In this document: positions 1 through 9,396 of the stretch, piece by piece | Layout of the letters: the number at the start of each line of letters is the position of its first letter | Numbering within the stretch: the first letter of the stretch is position 1 | Source of the DNA: Verrucomicrobiota bacterium | GTDB lineage: Bacteria > Verrucomicrobiota > Verrucomicrobiia > Methylacidiphilales > JBCCWR01 | Assembly: GCA_039192515.1 (NCBI GenBank) | Contig: JBCCXA010000031.1 | Location: 1-42,323, forward strand | DNA length: 42,323 nt | Direction: 5' to 3' | The notes under the pieces: generated by a model | Told to the model about the DNA's origin: nothing | The model's database searches: none | The model's input: the letters and a program-made list of their open reading frames with translations, nothing else | Position numbers and translations under genes: made by a program

Positions 1-2421
1 CAGTTCCAAGGTGTTGCGTCCACTTCCAAAATCAAGGCCTTTGAGTCCGGAAGGGAAAAAAGCTAAACTCGGATAGGTAACGGCTCCCTTACTGGGAGTT
101 GCATGATTTCCTAGACCAGAAAGATCTGACCATTGGCTCACTGGGTTTCCTTCAACAGAGCTGGCATCTGTGGCATTCAAGTGCAATACCAGTTCTGCGG
201 CCCCTGGGCCAGACCCTGAATCGGATTCTTTGGCCCACTTCTGAACTAGAGCTTCCCGTTCAGATGCAAATGTTTTCGCGTCAAGAGAACCGTAGAAAAT
301 CTTCACTTCTCCTACCAGACCATTTAGATAACGGTTACTTTTAGTCGTCATACCTAGAAGTACCGGAGCGTTTTTCGAGAAATCTGCCGGAGGAACTATC
401 GCGCCATTCGTAACACCGGATTGGGAATCCCAAAGCTCGAAAAGCTCAGTTCCAGCATGATAGTTTACCCCAACCACAACTGAATTTCCTTCTGCGACCG
501 ACCCGTTTTGACTCAATTCCTCACCATCTAAATAAGATTCTATGCCACCATTAGTCATACGAATCAAAAAACCAGATTTCGTATTCGATTCATTACCAAT
601 AAGGTCCTCACGGCTATTCCCAGCTTTTTTCACTCGTTTGTAAGCCATGAGCACGCTAAAGCCTGGAGGATTCTTACCTGACTGATCTAACCAATCGTCG
701 GAGTCTTTCGCACTAAACAACTGCAAAGCACTGGCCGTAGAACCAAAATCTAAACCACTAAGTCCTGAGGCGAAGGTTTCTTCACTGGGATAGCTAATCA
801 GACCTGTATTAGCAATTGCGTCATTGCTATTGCTGGACTGATCCTTCCAACGAGTTACTGGATTGCCATCTACTGAAGCGACCAAGGACGCATCTAGATG
901 CTGCACTTGAACTGGATCGACCGGATCAACTGGGGGATCCTTAATTTGCCCAGGTTTTTGTTCCCAATTCCAAAGTAATTTGGAGAGGCGAGCCACTTCT
1001 CCAGCATATGCTGGATCATTCGCCACATTAATACGTTCCTCGGGATGCACCTCGTAGTCGTAAAGCTCGACATCGAACAAATCCTTTTTATTGCCCCAGC
1101 CTGTGCGCCACTCCACGTAACGATAACGTTCATCGCGAACCGCATGACCGACATCACCACTGCGTTTCACCACATGCCAAGCAGGAGTATTCCAACCAGG
1201 GTTGGCAGGATCCTCAAGCAAGGGACGTAAGCTAGCACCATCTCCAACAACGAGGGGGTCTAAGCCGCAAAGATCTAACATCGTCGGGAAAAGGTCGACT
1301 GATTCAACCATCTTGCTGGATGTCCTCCCAAATGTTTTAGAAAAGCCAGGTGCTGAGATAATCAAGGGCGCTCCCGCAGTCATTTCTAAATTAGTTGACT
1401 TGGTCCAGGATCCCAAATGACCGAGTTGGTATCCGTGATCACTCCAAAAAATGATAATGGTGTTATCGGTGAGCCCGCTTTTGTCTAACTGATTTAGAAT
1501 TCGTCCGATCTGTGCATCTACAAAGCTGATACAAGCTGCGTAGCCTTGGCGGAGACGCTTTGCGTCTTTACCTTTCGGTTGATTGTTTTTGCTAAAGCCG
1601 TCCCCATATTTCCAAAGCTCGTGATTGTTCCGTAGCTGCTTCTTAGAGGCTTTTTCTGGTAAGCTTTCAAGCGTAGGCATAGCTGGCGGGTTATCCGGAT
1701 CATAGAGGTCCCAATATTTTTTAGGCGCATTAAAAGGAAGATGCGGTTTTTGAAACCCCGCCATAAACATGAAGGGTCGGTCATCTTTTGCTGCGTCCTT
1801 AATCCACTTGATACACATGTCCGCTAACTGTCCGTCCATATAAGAATTATCAGGAACATCCAACGGACCCTCAGCCGCAGGGAGCTGGCCCTTGATCTCA
1901 GCGCTATTATCGCTATTTAACTTTTCACGAAGAGCAGATAATTTGGGGTCCGCGTAATAAGAACTTGCGTCCCCTTTCCAATACAACTCAAATTTGTCCT
2001 CCCTATCTTTTGGGACATCCCCCAAAGTATGCCAAATTTTTCCAAGTGTTGCCGTCATGTAGCCGGCATCAGTAAAAGTCGTGCCCATAGTCTGAACACC
2101 TTCTAGATCTAGCCACTGAGAGGGGCCATATGCCTGATTTGTTCGCTCGCAACGCACCCCAGTCAGCATCGCAGCGCGCGACGGTATACAAATGGGATTA
2201 GAAACGTAGTGATTGCGAAACAAAACTCCTTGAGCAGCTAGCGAGTCAATATTAGGGGTATGCATCTGGGTGTCGCCATAGCAGTTGAGCTGAGAACGTA
2301 AATCATCTACCGCAATGAATAATACGTTGGGACGTGTGTCGGCGTGAGAGGTAAGAGGATTCGTCAAGCAACCTGCAAGACTCAAAGCAGTAATGGACAT
2401 TAACTTGTAATATATTTTCAT
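1..2421 (-). CDS. Iduronate-2-sulfatase-like S1 sulfatase lipoprotein with LamG modules (3' end beyond window)
   Basis: The frame is open for 807 codons from the ATG at 2421 to base 1 with no stop, so the C-terminus lies outside the window. Residues 11-18 carry a lipobox (S-L-A-G-C, Cys18), which predicts a lipid-anchored exported enzyme. The sulfatase domain spans about 30-490: FIAVDD with metal-binding Asp39/Asp40, and C-I-P-S-R at Cys78, the canonical CxPxR site matured to formylglycine. A proline-rich linker leads to two LamG/concanavalin-like modules (about 505-690 and from 745) that begin with similar QHLDAS and LHLNAT strands. The N-terminal part closely resembles the genes at 2468 and 11258; like the latter it has an extra segment before the shared LPAAEGPLDVP stretch. 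By family it hydrolyses sulfate esters of polysaccharides; the substrate is unknown. No clear Shine-Dalgarno precedes the start. Confidence 0.9.
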   Translation of the reverse strand, partial: MKIYYKLMSITALSLAGCLTNPLTSHADTRPNVLFIAVDDLRSQLNCYGDTQMHTPNIDSLAAQGVLFRNHYVSNPICIPSRAAMLTGVRCERTNQAYGPSQWLDLEGVQTMGTTFTDAGYMTATLGKIWHTLGDVPKDREDKFELYWKGDASSYYADPKLSALREKLNSDNSAEIKGQLPAAEGPLDVPDNSYMDGQLADMCIKWIKDAAKDDRPFMFMAGFQKPHLPFNAPKKYWDLYDPDNPPAMPTLESLPEKASKKQLRNNHELWKYGDGFSKNNQPKGKDAKRLRQGYAACISFVDAQIGRILNQLDKSGLTDNTIIIFWSDHGYQLGHLGSWTKSTNLEMTAGAPLIISAPGFSKTFGRTSSKMVESVDLFPTMLDLCGLDPLVVGDGASLRPLLEDPANPGWNTPAWHVVKRSGDVGHAVRDERYRYVEWRTGWGNKKDLFDVELYDYEVHPEERINVANDPAYAGEVARLSKLLWNWEQKPGQIKDPPVDPVDPVQVQHLDASLVASVDGNPVTRWKDQSSNSNDAIANTGLISYPSEETFASGLSGLDFGSTASALQLFSAKDSDDWLDQSGKNPPGFSVLMAYKRVKKAGNSREDLIGNESNTKSGFLIRMTNGGIESYLDGEELSQNGSVAEGNSVVVGVNYHAGTELFELWDSQSGVTNGAIVPPADFSKNAPVLLGMTTKSNRYLNGLVGEVKIFYGSLDAKTFASEREALVQKWAKESDSGSGPGAAELVLHLNATDASSVEGNPVSQWSDLSGLGNHATPSKGAVTYPSLAFFPSGLKGLDFGSGRNTLEL

Positions 2422-2467
2422 AAAAAAGTAATTTTCAATTTATCAACTTAAGCTATCTCACTAGCTT

Positions 2468-5008
2468 CTACTGCTGATCGATATCCACCTTAATAAATAT
2501 CCTTTCTTCTACTTCCGGTAGCGCATATATCACCTCTTCGTAATAGGTGTCGAAGTTGTTAGCACCTAGCTCGGTAAGCGTAAGCGGTGACCATGACCCC
2601 TGGCTTAAATCAGGACTGGCCAAAATCGTATATTGCAAAGTAGGGTCTCCAAGGCGCCGGAAATGTTTAAACCGCAGGGCAGATTCTACTTCTTCGACAC
2701 TCATCGCTAGGGCACTGTCAGGACGCATAGGGTTTCCACCAAGAGCATATTCGACCAGATTGAGAATTCCGTCTTGATCGAAATCATCTTCGGGCCCGCC
2801 AATATCCATACCCAGTTCTGGCCACCAATAGTTGTCATAACCGTCGCCAATCCATTTTCCAAGCCAAGCAGCTTGTTCCTCAGCAAAGTCTGAAGTGCTT
2901 AAGGCTGCATTGTATATTTTAACTTCCCCAATCACACCTTGCGCGAAGCGACTACTGTTGGTTGTGGTACCAACTCGAACTGGATATGCTGTTGTGAAAT
3001 TATCCGCACTAATATTAGCATTTAAAAGCGTATCATTGTAAGCGTCCCAAAATTGCACAGCGCCGGTGGCTGCATCGTAGTTGATAGCAATAATCGTCGA
3101 TTGACCAACGGGCAGACTGTTTGCTTGGGTAAGTTTGAGGTTCCCTAAATGGACACGCGGGGCGCCACCTCCGCCCGAAGTAAGCTTGATACATAAGCCT
3201 TTACCACCCGAACTGTTGCCAAACAAATCCTGTGGACTTTTAGACCCAATTCGCTTGAAAGACAAAAATATTGCGAATCCTTTACCGTTGTCAGATTGAT
3301 CAAGCCAGAGTGCTGAATCATCCGCATCAAAAAGCTTGAAAGAGGTTCGCTCGTTGCTGAATCCCACTCCCTTTAAGCCAGATGGGAAGGCCTCTTGGCT
3401 TGGATAAATTGGAGTCCCATGTTGTGCTTGGACATGATTTTTGAAGGTCGACATGTCGTTCCATGTAGTCATGACTGAACCCTCTATCGAGGAACCGTTG
3501 GCAGCAGTAGAATCTAGATGCAAAACCAAACTTGGAGGATCTTTAACTGGGGGGTCAGGTAAATCAGGATTTTCCCAATTCCACAACAAGCCGGATAGAC
3601 GTGCGACCTCATCCGCATATGCTGGGTCGTCCACCACATTAATTCGTTCCTCAGGGTGAACTTCATAGTCATAAAGCTCGGTGCCCAACAAATTGCTATT
3701 TCGCCTCCAGTCTTTGCGCCACTCGATGTAGCGGTAACGCTCATCACGAATAGCACGACCACAGCCCGGCCCCCCACGCTTTACGACGTGCCATGCCGGA
3801 TTGTTCCAGGCTGGATTCGCAGGGTCTTCTAACAGCGGACGCAGAGTTACTCCATCTGTCAATTGTAAAGGGTCCAATCCGCAGAGATCCACAAGTGTCG
3901 GAAAAATATCAACAGATTCGACAACTTTTGTAGATCGTGATCCATTGGTATTCGCAAACCCTGGAGCCGAAATAATCAAAGGGGCACCAGCGGTCATTTC
4001 CATATTAGTTCCTTTGGTCCAGCTACCGAGATGGCCAAGCTGGTACCCATGGTCGCTCCAGAAGACGATGACGGTGTTATCAGCGAGGCGAAGTCTTTCT
4101 AATTCAGACATTACTTTACCGATCTGCGCATCTACATAGCTGATACAAGCAGCGTAAGCTTGTCGCAGACGTTTTGCATCGTTTCCGGACGGCGGACGAT
4201 TAAATCTAAAGCCATCTTCATAATTCCATAGTTCGTGATTGGTTCGTAACTGATTTTCATTTCCGCCTTCGGGGAGTGTTTCCAAAACCGGCATTCCGGG
4301 CGGATTATCCGGATCGTATAAATCCCAATATTTCTTCGGCGCGTTAAATGGTAAATGGGGCTTTTTAAACCCACACATGATGAGAAACGGCTTATTTTTC
4401 TTAGCCGCCTTGCCTAAGTATTCAATACATTTAGCGGCAATCAATCCATCGCCGTAGGCATCATCTTCTACATCAAGAGGGCCCTCAGCAGCAGGAAGCT
4501 TTTTTTTGTCTGTCACATTCTTGTGGCTAGGATCTGCAAAATCGGCGCTGTTTGGGTCTTTCCACGTTTCGTCGAAGCCTTTGCGATTTTCGGGGACATC
4601 ATTATTCTGCGCGTGCCAAATTTTACCTATTGATACAGTATAATAACCCGCGTCATCAAATACACCCCCGATAGTTTCCACGCCCTCTAAGTCAAGCCAC
4701 ATCGATGGACCAAATTCTTGCTCGGTCCGCTCACAACGAATACTCGTTAGCAAAGCTGCGCGAGAGGGAATACAGACAGGATGAGATACGTAATGGTTGC
4801 GAAACAAAACCCCTCGACCTGCCAGCGAATCAATATTGGGAGTATACATTTGCGAATCCCCGTAGCAATTTAACTGCGATCGTAAATCATCAACCGCTAT
4901 AAATAATACATTAGGGCGAGTATCAGCATTTACTTGTGCCACAGTGATCAATAACCCTGCTGCAATAGTGAGACTCAATCTGCAAGAAAGGAGTAGTAGA
5001 AATTTCAT
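2468..5008 (-). CDS. Iduronate-2-sulfatase-like S1 sulfatase with LamG module and Ca-binding-type tail
   Basis: This 846-residue exported sulfatase has a signal peptide at about 1-28 (ending VNA). Asp40/Asp41 (AVDD) and Cys79 in C-I-P-S-R are the metal site and the formylglycine site. The catalytic domain runs to about 485. A LamG-like beta-sandwich starting LVLHLDS covers about 495-715. The C-terminus contains D-x-D-x-D-G followed by NLVEYALGGNP (about 740-760), an EF-hand-like module frequent at the end of secreted Verrucomicrobiota proteins. An AAGG lies about ten bases before the ATG. It is a tandem paralog of the next gene, which starts 46 bp downstream on the same strand and so is probably cotranscribed. 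It differs in anchoring: this one has an ordinary signal peptide, its neighbour a lipobox. The exact substrate cannot be read from the sequence. Confidence 0.93.
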   Translation of the reverse strand: MKFLLLLSCRLSLTIAAGLLITVAQVNADTRPNVLFIAVDDLRSQLNCYGDSQMYTPNIDSLAGRGVLFRNHYVSHPVCIPSRAALLTSIRCERTEQEFGPSMWLDLEGVETIGGVFDDAGYYTVSIGKIWHAQNNDVPENRKGFDETWKDPNSADFADPSHKNVTDKKKLPAAEGPLDVEDDAYGDGLIAAKCIEYLGKAAKKNKPFLIMCGFKKPHLPFNAPKKYWDLYDPDNPPGMPVLETLPEGGNENQLRTNHELWNYEDGFRFNRPPSGNDAKRLRQAYAACISYVDAQIGKVMSELERLRLADNTVIVFWSDHGYQLGHLGSWTKGTNMEMTAGAPLIISAPGFANTNGSRSTKVVESVDIFPTLVDLCGLDPLQLTDGVTLRPLLEDPANPAWNNPAWHVVKRGGPGCGRAIRDERYRYIEWRKDWRRNSNLLGTELYDYEVHPEERINVVDDPAYADEVARLSGLLWNWENPDLPDPPVKDPPSLVLHLDSTAANGSSIEGSVMTTWNDMSTFKNHVQAQHGTPIYPSQEAFPSGLKGVGFSNERTSFKLFDADDSALWLDQSDNGKGFAIFLSFKRIGSKSPQDLFGNSSGGKGLCIKLTSGGGGAPRVHLGNLKLTQANSLPVGQSTIIAINYDAATGAVQFWDAYNDTLLNANISADNFTTAYPVRVGTTTNSSRFAQGVIGEVKIYNAALSTSDFAEEQAAWLGKWIGDGYDNYWWPELGMDIGGPEDDFDQDGILNLVEYALGGNPMRPDSALAMSVEEVESALRFKHFRRLGDPTLQYTILASPDLSQGSWSPLTLTELGANNFDTYYEEVIYALPEVEERIFIKVDIDQQ

Positions 5009-5892
5009 AGCGAGAGACCTTACATTGTTTATGCAATTACTAGGAAGTTAGTGTTTAATTTCCACTTCACCATGTCGTAGTTATTCTCGCAGGATTTATA
5101 GACGTCTTAGGTAATGAGCTAAAAACCATTAACACAAGCTGAGATTTATGCAAATAGCCCGATCGATCAAAATTGGACCAGGCCAGAAAATCTTCAAAGA
5201 TAACTTTTATTGACTTTGCTATTTGTAGTGTGTTGCTCATAGTTAGTCCTGTGTTGAATTTAATAATTATAGCTTGTTAGCTAGTTTGTTACAATTTACT
5301 TATAGTTAACAGTAAGCGTCTAAAGTCTGCTTATAATACTAATTTATTACAATTATTACAATGTAAAAAATGACGACTGTTGTCAAGACTCTTTGTAATT
5401 AGAACCTAACTCATTCAAGCTTAATAAGTTAAGTTAAAGGAAATCCCCAAAATTGGCAATACCATCTTCAAAAAGTTGACGAGTACATGCTAATTAGATC
5501 CTTTTTAGAGTGCAGATTACCTCATCAAGCGAAGGGGGAGCTGAAAAACGCGGATAAAGCAGAGAGAACTCTCTCAGTAATCCAGAAAAATGCCACTTCG
5601 ATAAAGCTCTATCTTATTTGGCCTCAAGACTTTATGCAAATATACAAATCTAGATCACATTTGCGGGTTGCGGCCTTTTCACTATCTCACGATTCAACTG
5701 CGGATAGAACGATAGCGAACAACAGGGCAATCTACTCAAGCCACTTATGTGGTAGTCTAAGCAAAAACTAGCTATCCTCATGTGGCATTCCCAAATGGAA
5801 CTTCGAAGTCTTAGTTTCTTTTTACTCATTAAACTTCAACAAAGGGTCCTTTTTGTGCAGATTCTTATCCAGAACTCAGCTTAGAAGTAAAT
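5009..5892. other. AT-rich intergenic region, possible short reading frame
   Basis: These 884 bases hold no gene I can support. The part upstream of the sulfatase start (about 5200-5400) is very AT-rich and is the natural place for its promoter, but I cannot point to convincing -35/-10 boxes. A minus-strand frame at 5240-5067 (57 codons, AGGA six bases before its ATG) begins M-S-N-T-L-Q-I-A-K-S-I-K. That is oddly close to the first residues of the exported protein encoded at 5893-6690 (M-K-N-K-L-L-I-T-K-S-I-K), then diverges. It may be a leftover 5' fragment of a related gene. A plus-strand frame at 5487-5771 has no family resemblance and I regard it as chance. Confidence 0.4.
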
Positions 5893-6690
5893 TTACTTCT
5901 TTGTCTTAATCACCGGATTACCCGCAGGATTGTTTACTATAAATATTTTAAATGCCTTTCTTTTACTGGAATTCTTATCAGTAGCGAATGGAGTAATATT
6001 GATCAACTTAGAATCCCTATCAATTTTAATAGAATCATTAGTAGCCCAATAGTAGCCTTCGTAATCCTCTTCATATTGGATCTCATAATTTTGAATTGTC
6101 ATGTATCCGCTATAAGTCCTGATTGTTTTCTTATTAACTTTCTCTTGATTCATTATCTCTTTAAAATTAAATAACGAATAAGTGTAGGTGCCATCAATAC
6201 TAGTGGATGAATATATCCAACCTTCTCTTCCTGGCACATCAACATCTGGACCAAACCCTGCTGTCTCGAGAAAAGAACCAGGTGGAGAAACAAGACCCAG
6301 ATAAACATCTTTACCGTTATTAGCATCGGTCATATTGAACGCAGTTAATGTAAAATAATAGTCATCAGTTAAACTAAAACGGTCAAAGTCATTCTGCATG
6401 TAATCATCTATGTCCTGGCGTTTGATTACTGAATCTCTTTCATCCAATGTGATACACACCGCATCTTCTCTAAGTTTTGAAGGAGTTCTTTGTAAAAACC
6501 GTTGCTTTGCTTTTGAATAGATAACAACTGTATTTGTTGATTCCCCAATGCTAGGAAAATTATCATAACTCAGTATTTCAGGAGAATCCGTGTGCGCCGT
6601 ATTTACAAGTGCAAAAGCTCCCAGTAATATGGTTAAATTGCTCTGATAAATGATTTTAATTGACTTTGTTATTAGAAGTTTATTTTTCAT
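5893..6690 (-). CDS. Exported protein of unknown function
   Basis: The product has 265 residues and I do not recognise the family. A basic N-terminus is followed by a hydrophobic stretch (about 15-32, ending NTAHT), consistent with a signal peptide; the rest is hydrophilic and rich in Tyr, Asp and Lys. The middle has a Pro/Gly motif (LVSPPGSFLETAGFGPDVDVPG) and an aromatic segment ending TYSGYMTIQNYEIQY. Upstream, AAAGG stands ten bases before the ATG; a very similar leader precedes the decayed paralog at 9172, which supports this start. A second, broken copy lies about 1.8 kb away across the insertion sequence, so the family was duplicated here. Its place among sulfatases hints at a cell-surface role, but that is only context. 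Confidence 0.75.
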   Translation of the reverse strand: MKNKLLITKSIKIIYQSNLTILLGAFALVNTAHTDSPEILSYDNFPSIGESTNTVVIYSKAKQRFLQRTPSKLREDAVCITLDERDSVIKRQDIDDYMQNDFDRFSLTDDYYFTLTAFNMTDANNGKDVYLGLVSPPGSFLETAGFGPDVDVPGREGWIYSSTSIDGTYTYSLFNFKEIMNQEKVNKKTIRTYSGYMTIQNYEIQYEEDYEGYYWATNDSIKIDRDSKLINITPFATDKNSSKRKAFKIFIVNNPAGNPVIKTKK

Positions 6691-7211
6691 TATCTTTGAA
6701 CCTTTCTTTTTGATTTATTTTTTGTCCTTCTCAAAAATTTCATTTAGCCCCCGGATCATCACAGTAAAAAATTTAACTACTTAATTCATTTACTAAGTCA
6801 AGTAAATCGGCTATTTTTGCGCTATATTTACACAGATAAAAGTAATGTTTATACTTTTATACAAGTTTGGCCTAGCACACCAATTTCATATCCAAAGAGA
6901 TGTAGGGTTAGAATCTATTGCTTTGCCTCGGCAGCTCAGACCAGCATTCACCCTAACAAAACTACTTTTAAAATGTCGCCGCCAAGAAAAACGTGATAAC
7001 CCAGGATAAATTTCTCAAATTTTTTGATTACGTGAGCAGAGCAGGAAAATAAATGGGAGTACGGGCAATTAGAAGCTCATAAGAAATAGATGAGCACGAG
7101 ATAGAAGCGAAGGTAACCCGGGTGGCAGCGAAAGCTGAACAATTAGGTAGAGCCAAACATTTACCGGCCACAAAATATTAATTTACAGTCAAGCAAAGAC
7201 TATTCCCGTTG
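6691..7211. other. Intergenic region, nothing recognised
   Basis: About 520 bases between the exported-protein gene and the left end of the insertion sequence. I see short AT-rich stretches and stop codons in all frames, with no RNA gene, no clear repeat and no recognisable gene fragment. The part next to 6690 should hold the promoter of the minus-strand gene. Confidence 0.4.
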
Positions 7212-7218
7212 GATTATT
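7212..7218. repeat. Left target-site duplication of the IS481 element
   Basis: The heptamer GATTATT sits immediately outside the left terminal repeat and is repeated exactly at 8434-8440. Confidence 0.9.
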
Positions 7219-8433
7219 TGTAATAGTCACGACAAGATCTGACAAGGTTACCTGTCTGGGGTAGTTGAGATTGTTAGTTGTTCATGTTGTTTTGATTTAG
7301 ATTATCTACTTTTTTGATCCAATCAAGTTTGCCTTCAAGGAGTGTATGAAGAGGCGTTCTACCGCAGCACATTTTGCCTTGATGGGTGCGTTTAGAGTTA
7401 TAATCATCAATCCATTGGTCTAAGTCTTTTTGGAGCTCATCAAGGTTATCATATAATTTTTTCCTAAAAGCGATATTGTAAAACTCCTCAAGAATAGTTC
7501 GATGGAAACGTTCGCAGATTCCATTGGGTTGAGGGTGTTTAGCCTTTGTTTTAGAATGATCGATATTATGGATAGCCAGGAAAAGCTCGTAGTCATGAGA
7601 ATCATGCTTACCGCAAAATTCAGTGCCTCGATCTGTAAGGATACGCAGGATCCCCAATTGATGCTCTTCAAAGAAAGGTAGCACCCTATCATTGAGCAAA
7701 TCAGCAGCTGTAATGGGAGTCTTCATATTGTAGAGCTTAACAAAAGCAACTTTAGAATAAGTATCTACAAAGGTTTGCTGATAAATACGGCCAACACCCT
7801 TGATAGTTCCTACATAGAAGGTGTCTTGAGAGCCCAAATATCCAGGGTGCTCGGTCTCAATTTCACCATGAAATTGGTCATGCTCCTTCTTGCGCTCTAA
7901 AGCTACCATTTGAGTCTCTGTGAGGATAAGGCCTTCTTTAGCAACTTGTTGCTCCAGAGCTCTTAAACGAAGTTTAAAAGTATGAAGATTGTGTCTAAGC
8001 CAAACGCTTCGGACACCTCCACCAGATATACCCATCCCTTCCTGGCGAAGTTGATTACTCATACGGAGTTGTCCAAGTGCAGGATTTTGAAGTGTGAGCT
8101 CCAAAATGCGTTTCTCGATGAGAGAATCTACTCTGTTCTTGTGGTTAGGCTTGCGTCTGTTTTGTTCAACTAAAGATTCAAATCCACCTTCATCGCTAAG
8201 CTTTTTGTATCTATAAAAGGTATCTCGTGAGTATCCCATGATACTGCATGCTTTCGAGACGTTGCCTAGTTCTTGAGCTAGATTTAATAATCCGACTTTA
8301 TTTTTAATGATCTTATCGTTTATAGTCATTTTGAGGTTATTCCTTTCTGTTTATGTGTTGGTTTGGTTTTCAACACCCAGGCTGGGTAACCTCTTTTCTT
8401 TTTCAAGTGTCAGATTTCATCGTGACTAATACA
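7219..8433 (-). mobile_element. Complete IS481-family insertion sequence, 1215 bp
   Basis: The element has 26-base imperfect terminal inverted repeats: 7219-7244 begins TGTAATAGTCACGA, and the reverse complement of 8408-8433 begins TGTATTAGTCACGA, with 22 of 26 positions equal. Similarity resumes inside the repeats with GGTTACC and a CTGGG-type block. It is flanked by an exact 7-bp duplication, GATTATT, at 7212-7218 and 8434-8440. It carries one intact transposase gene. Intact ends, gene and target duplication point to a fairly recent transposition. The insertion lies at the 3' border of a decayed gene on the same strand, with the duplicated bases overlapping a possible TAA stop of that remnant. 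Confidence 0.93.
7274..8329 (-). CDS. IS481-family transposase (DDE/rve integrase core)
   Basis: The product has 351 residues, a full length for this family. The N-terminal part (about 12-115) is a helix-turn-helix region with the ACSIMGYSRDTFYRYKK recognition segment. The integrase core follows, with the catalytic triad visible as Asp169 (QDTFYVG), Asp233 (LTDRGTEF) and Glu273 (CERFHRT), the last two 39 residues between, as expected for a DD(~35-40)E enzyme. The C-terminus has the W-x-x-x-Y-N-x-x-R-x-H motif (WIDDYNSKRTHQG) typical of IS481/IS3-type transposases. No frameshift or internal stop is present, so it should be active. It cuts and joins the element's own ends and has no role in the polysaccharide locus. 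Confidence 0.95.
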   Translation of the reverse strand: MTINDKIIKNKVGLLNLAQELGNVSKACSIMGYSRDTFYRYKKLSDEGGFESLVEQNRRKPNHKNRVDSLIEKRILELTLQNPALGQLRMSNQLRQEGMGISGGGVRSVWLRHNLHTFKLRLRALEQQVAKEGLILTETQMVALERKKEHDQFHGEIETEHPGYLGSQDTFYVGTIKGVGRIYQQTFVDTYSKVAFVKLYNMKTPITAADLLNDRVLPFFEEHQLGILRILTDRGTEFCGKHDSHDYELFLAIHNIDHSKTKAKHPQPNGICERFHRTILEEFYNIAFRKKLYDNLDELQKDLDQWIDDYNSKRTHQGKMCCGRTPLHTLLEGKLDWIKKVDNLNQNNMNN

Positions 8434-8440
8434 GATTATT
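8434..8440. repeat. Right target-site duplication of the IS481 element
   Basis: The heptamer GATTATT directly follows the right end (ACA at 8431-8433) and equals 7212-7218. Read on the minus strand it contains TAA in frame with the remnant of the adjacent decayed gene (residues ending LRFKE). Confidence 0.9.
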
Positions 8441-9172
8441 CTTTAAATCTCAAGTCATCGATAACCGGCTGGTAAAGCTTACCTTTTGTACTAAGGTGAA
8501 CGAGTGGTTTGCTTTTTTCTTTAGATTTTCCTGGTGGCTCAAATGGTGAACCAGACTCTCCCCTCATGGCTCGTCTATTGGATCAAAATTATTTTGAGGC
8601 TTTTCCATTTTAAATCTTTTTTGCATTCGTATTGTTTATTCGTTGCGAAAGGACTGATATTTACCATCTTTTTACCGTTGGCAAGAGTGTAATCATCGTT
8701 CGTAGTCCAGTAGTTGCTCTCCCAACCCCTTTTCTAGTTCACGATATAATTTTGAATAGACATGTATCCGCTATATGTCTTGATTTTTGCGCCATTCATC
8801 TTTCTTGATTCTACATCTCTTTAAAAGCAAAGACAGTTCCAAAGTAGGTGGCATCTTTCTTATCGAGCGAAGCATGTAGCCAACCTAACTTTCTTGGTAT
8901 TTCCACATCAAGACTGAATGTCACTGTCTGGAAAGTCGAGCCAGGTTGTATGACGCAAGCTATATATACATCTTTAGAAATTTGATCGATACTATGCCCA
9001 TATGGAAGGTGAGCTAATAATCAATATTGTCTTTCATGCTAGAACTATCGAAGTTATTCTGTGTAATATACAAATCTTGGAAAGTCATTATAACACAATA
9101 TTTTAGGTGGATCTGCGCGAATTGTATCTAGAGATACAAGAAGGTGAAATAGTGCGGTGAAGTTTCCAACAT
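8437..9172 (-). pseudogene. Decayed paralog of the exported protein at 5893-6690
   Basis: Translating the minus strand in pieces recovers the whole layout of the 265-residue exported protein, with several stops and frame changes. Recognisable pairs are DPPKILCYNDFP against DSPEILSYDNFP, KDVYIACVIQPGS against KDVYLGLVSPPGS, FAFKEM(stop)NQE against FNFKEIMNQE, KTYSGYMSIQNY against RTYSGYMTIQNY and NISPFATNK against NITPFATDK. The proposed ATG at 9170-9172 is preceded by GGTTCAAGGAT, matching GGTTCAAAGAT before the intact copy's ATG. A stretch after the signal-peptide region is missing. The gene was already decaying or was silenced around the IS insertion at its 3' end. It can no longer make the full protein. 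Confidence 0.85.
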
Positions 9173-9396
9173 AATCCTTGAACCGACAAGTCCGTGATAA
9201 ATCAATGTATAGGGATTCGTGTTATTTTTTTAAAACAATCTACATATCACTAAGATTCACAACCCCAGTTAGACCCAAATCATATTGTATTTGCGTCAGT
9301 AGGATCTTTATTAACAGAAAGCCCCGTTTCGTTTGAAAATTCAAACTAACATTTTATTTACGTGAGTTGATTTTCTCTTATATTTAAGATTCAGCT

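Noticed and set aside
3801..4139. Plus-strand frame of 112 codons inside the minus-strand sulfatase
   Set aside because: It mirrors the conserved catalytic region on the other strand and has no features of its own.
5487..5771. Plus-strand open frame of 94 codons in the intergenic region
   Set aside because: No ribosome site, no recognisable family and a composition like the surrounding non-coding DNA; probably chance.
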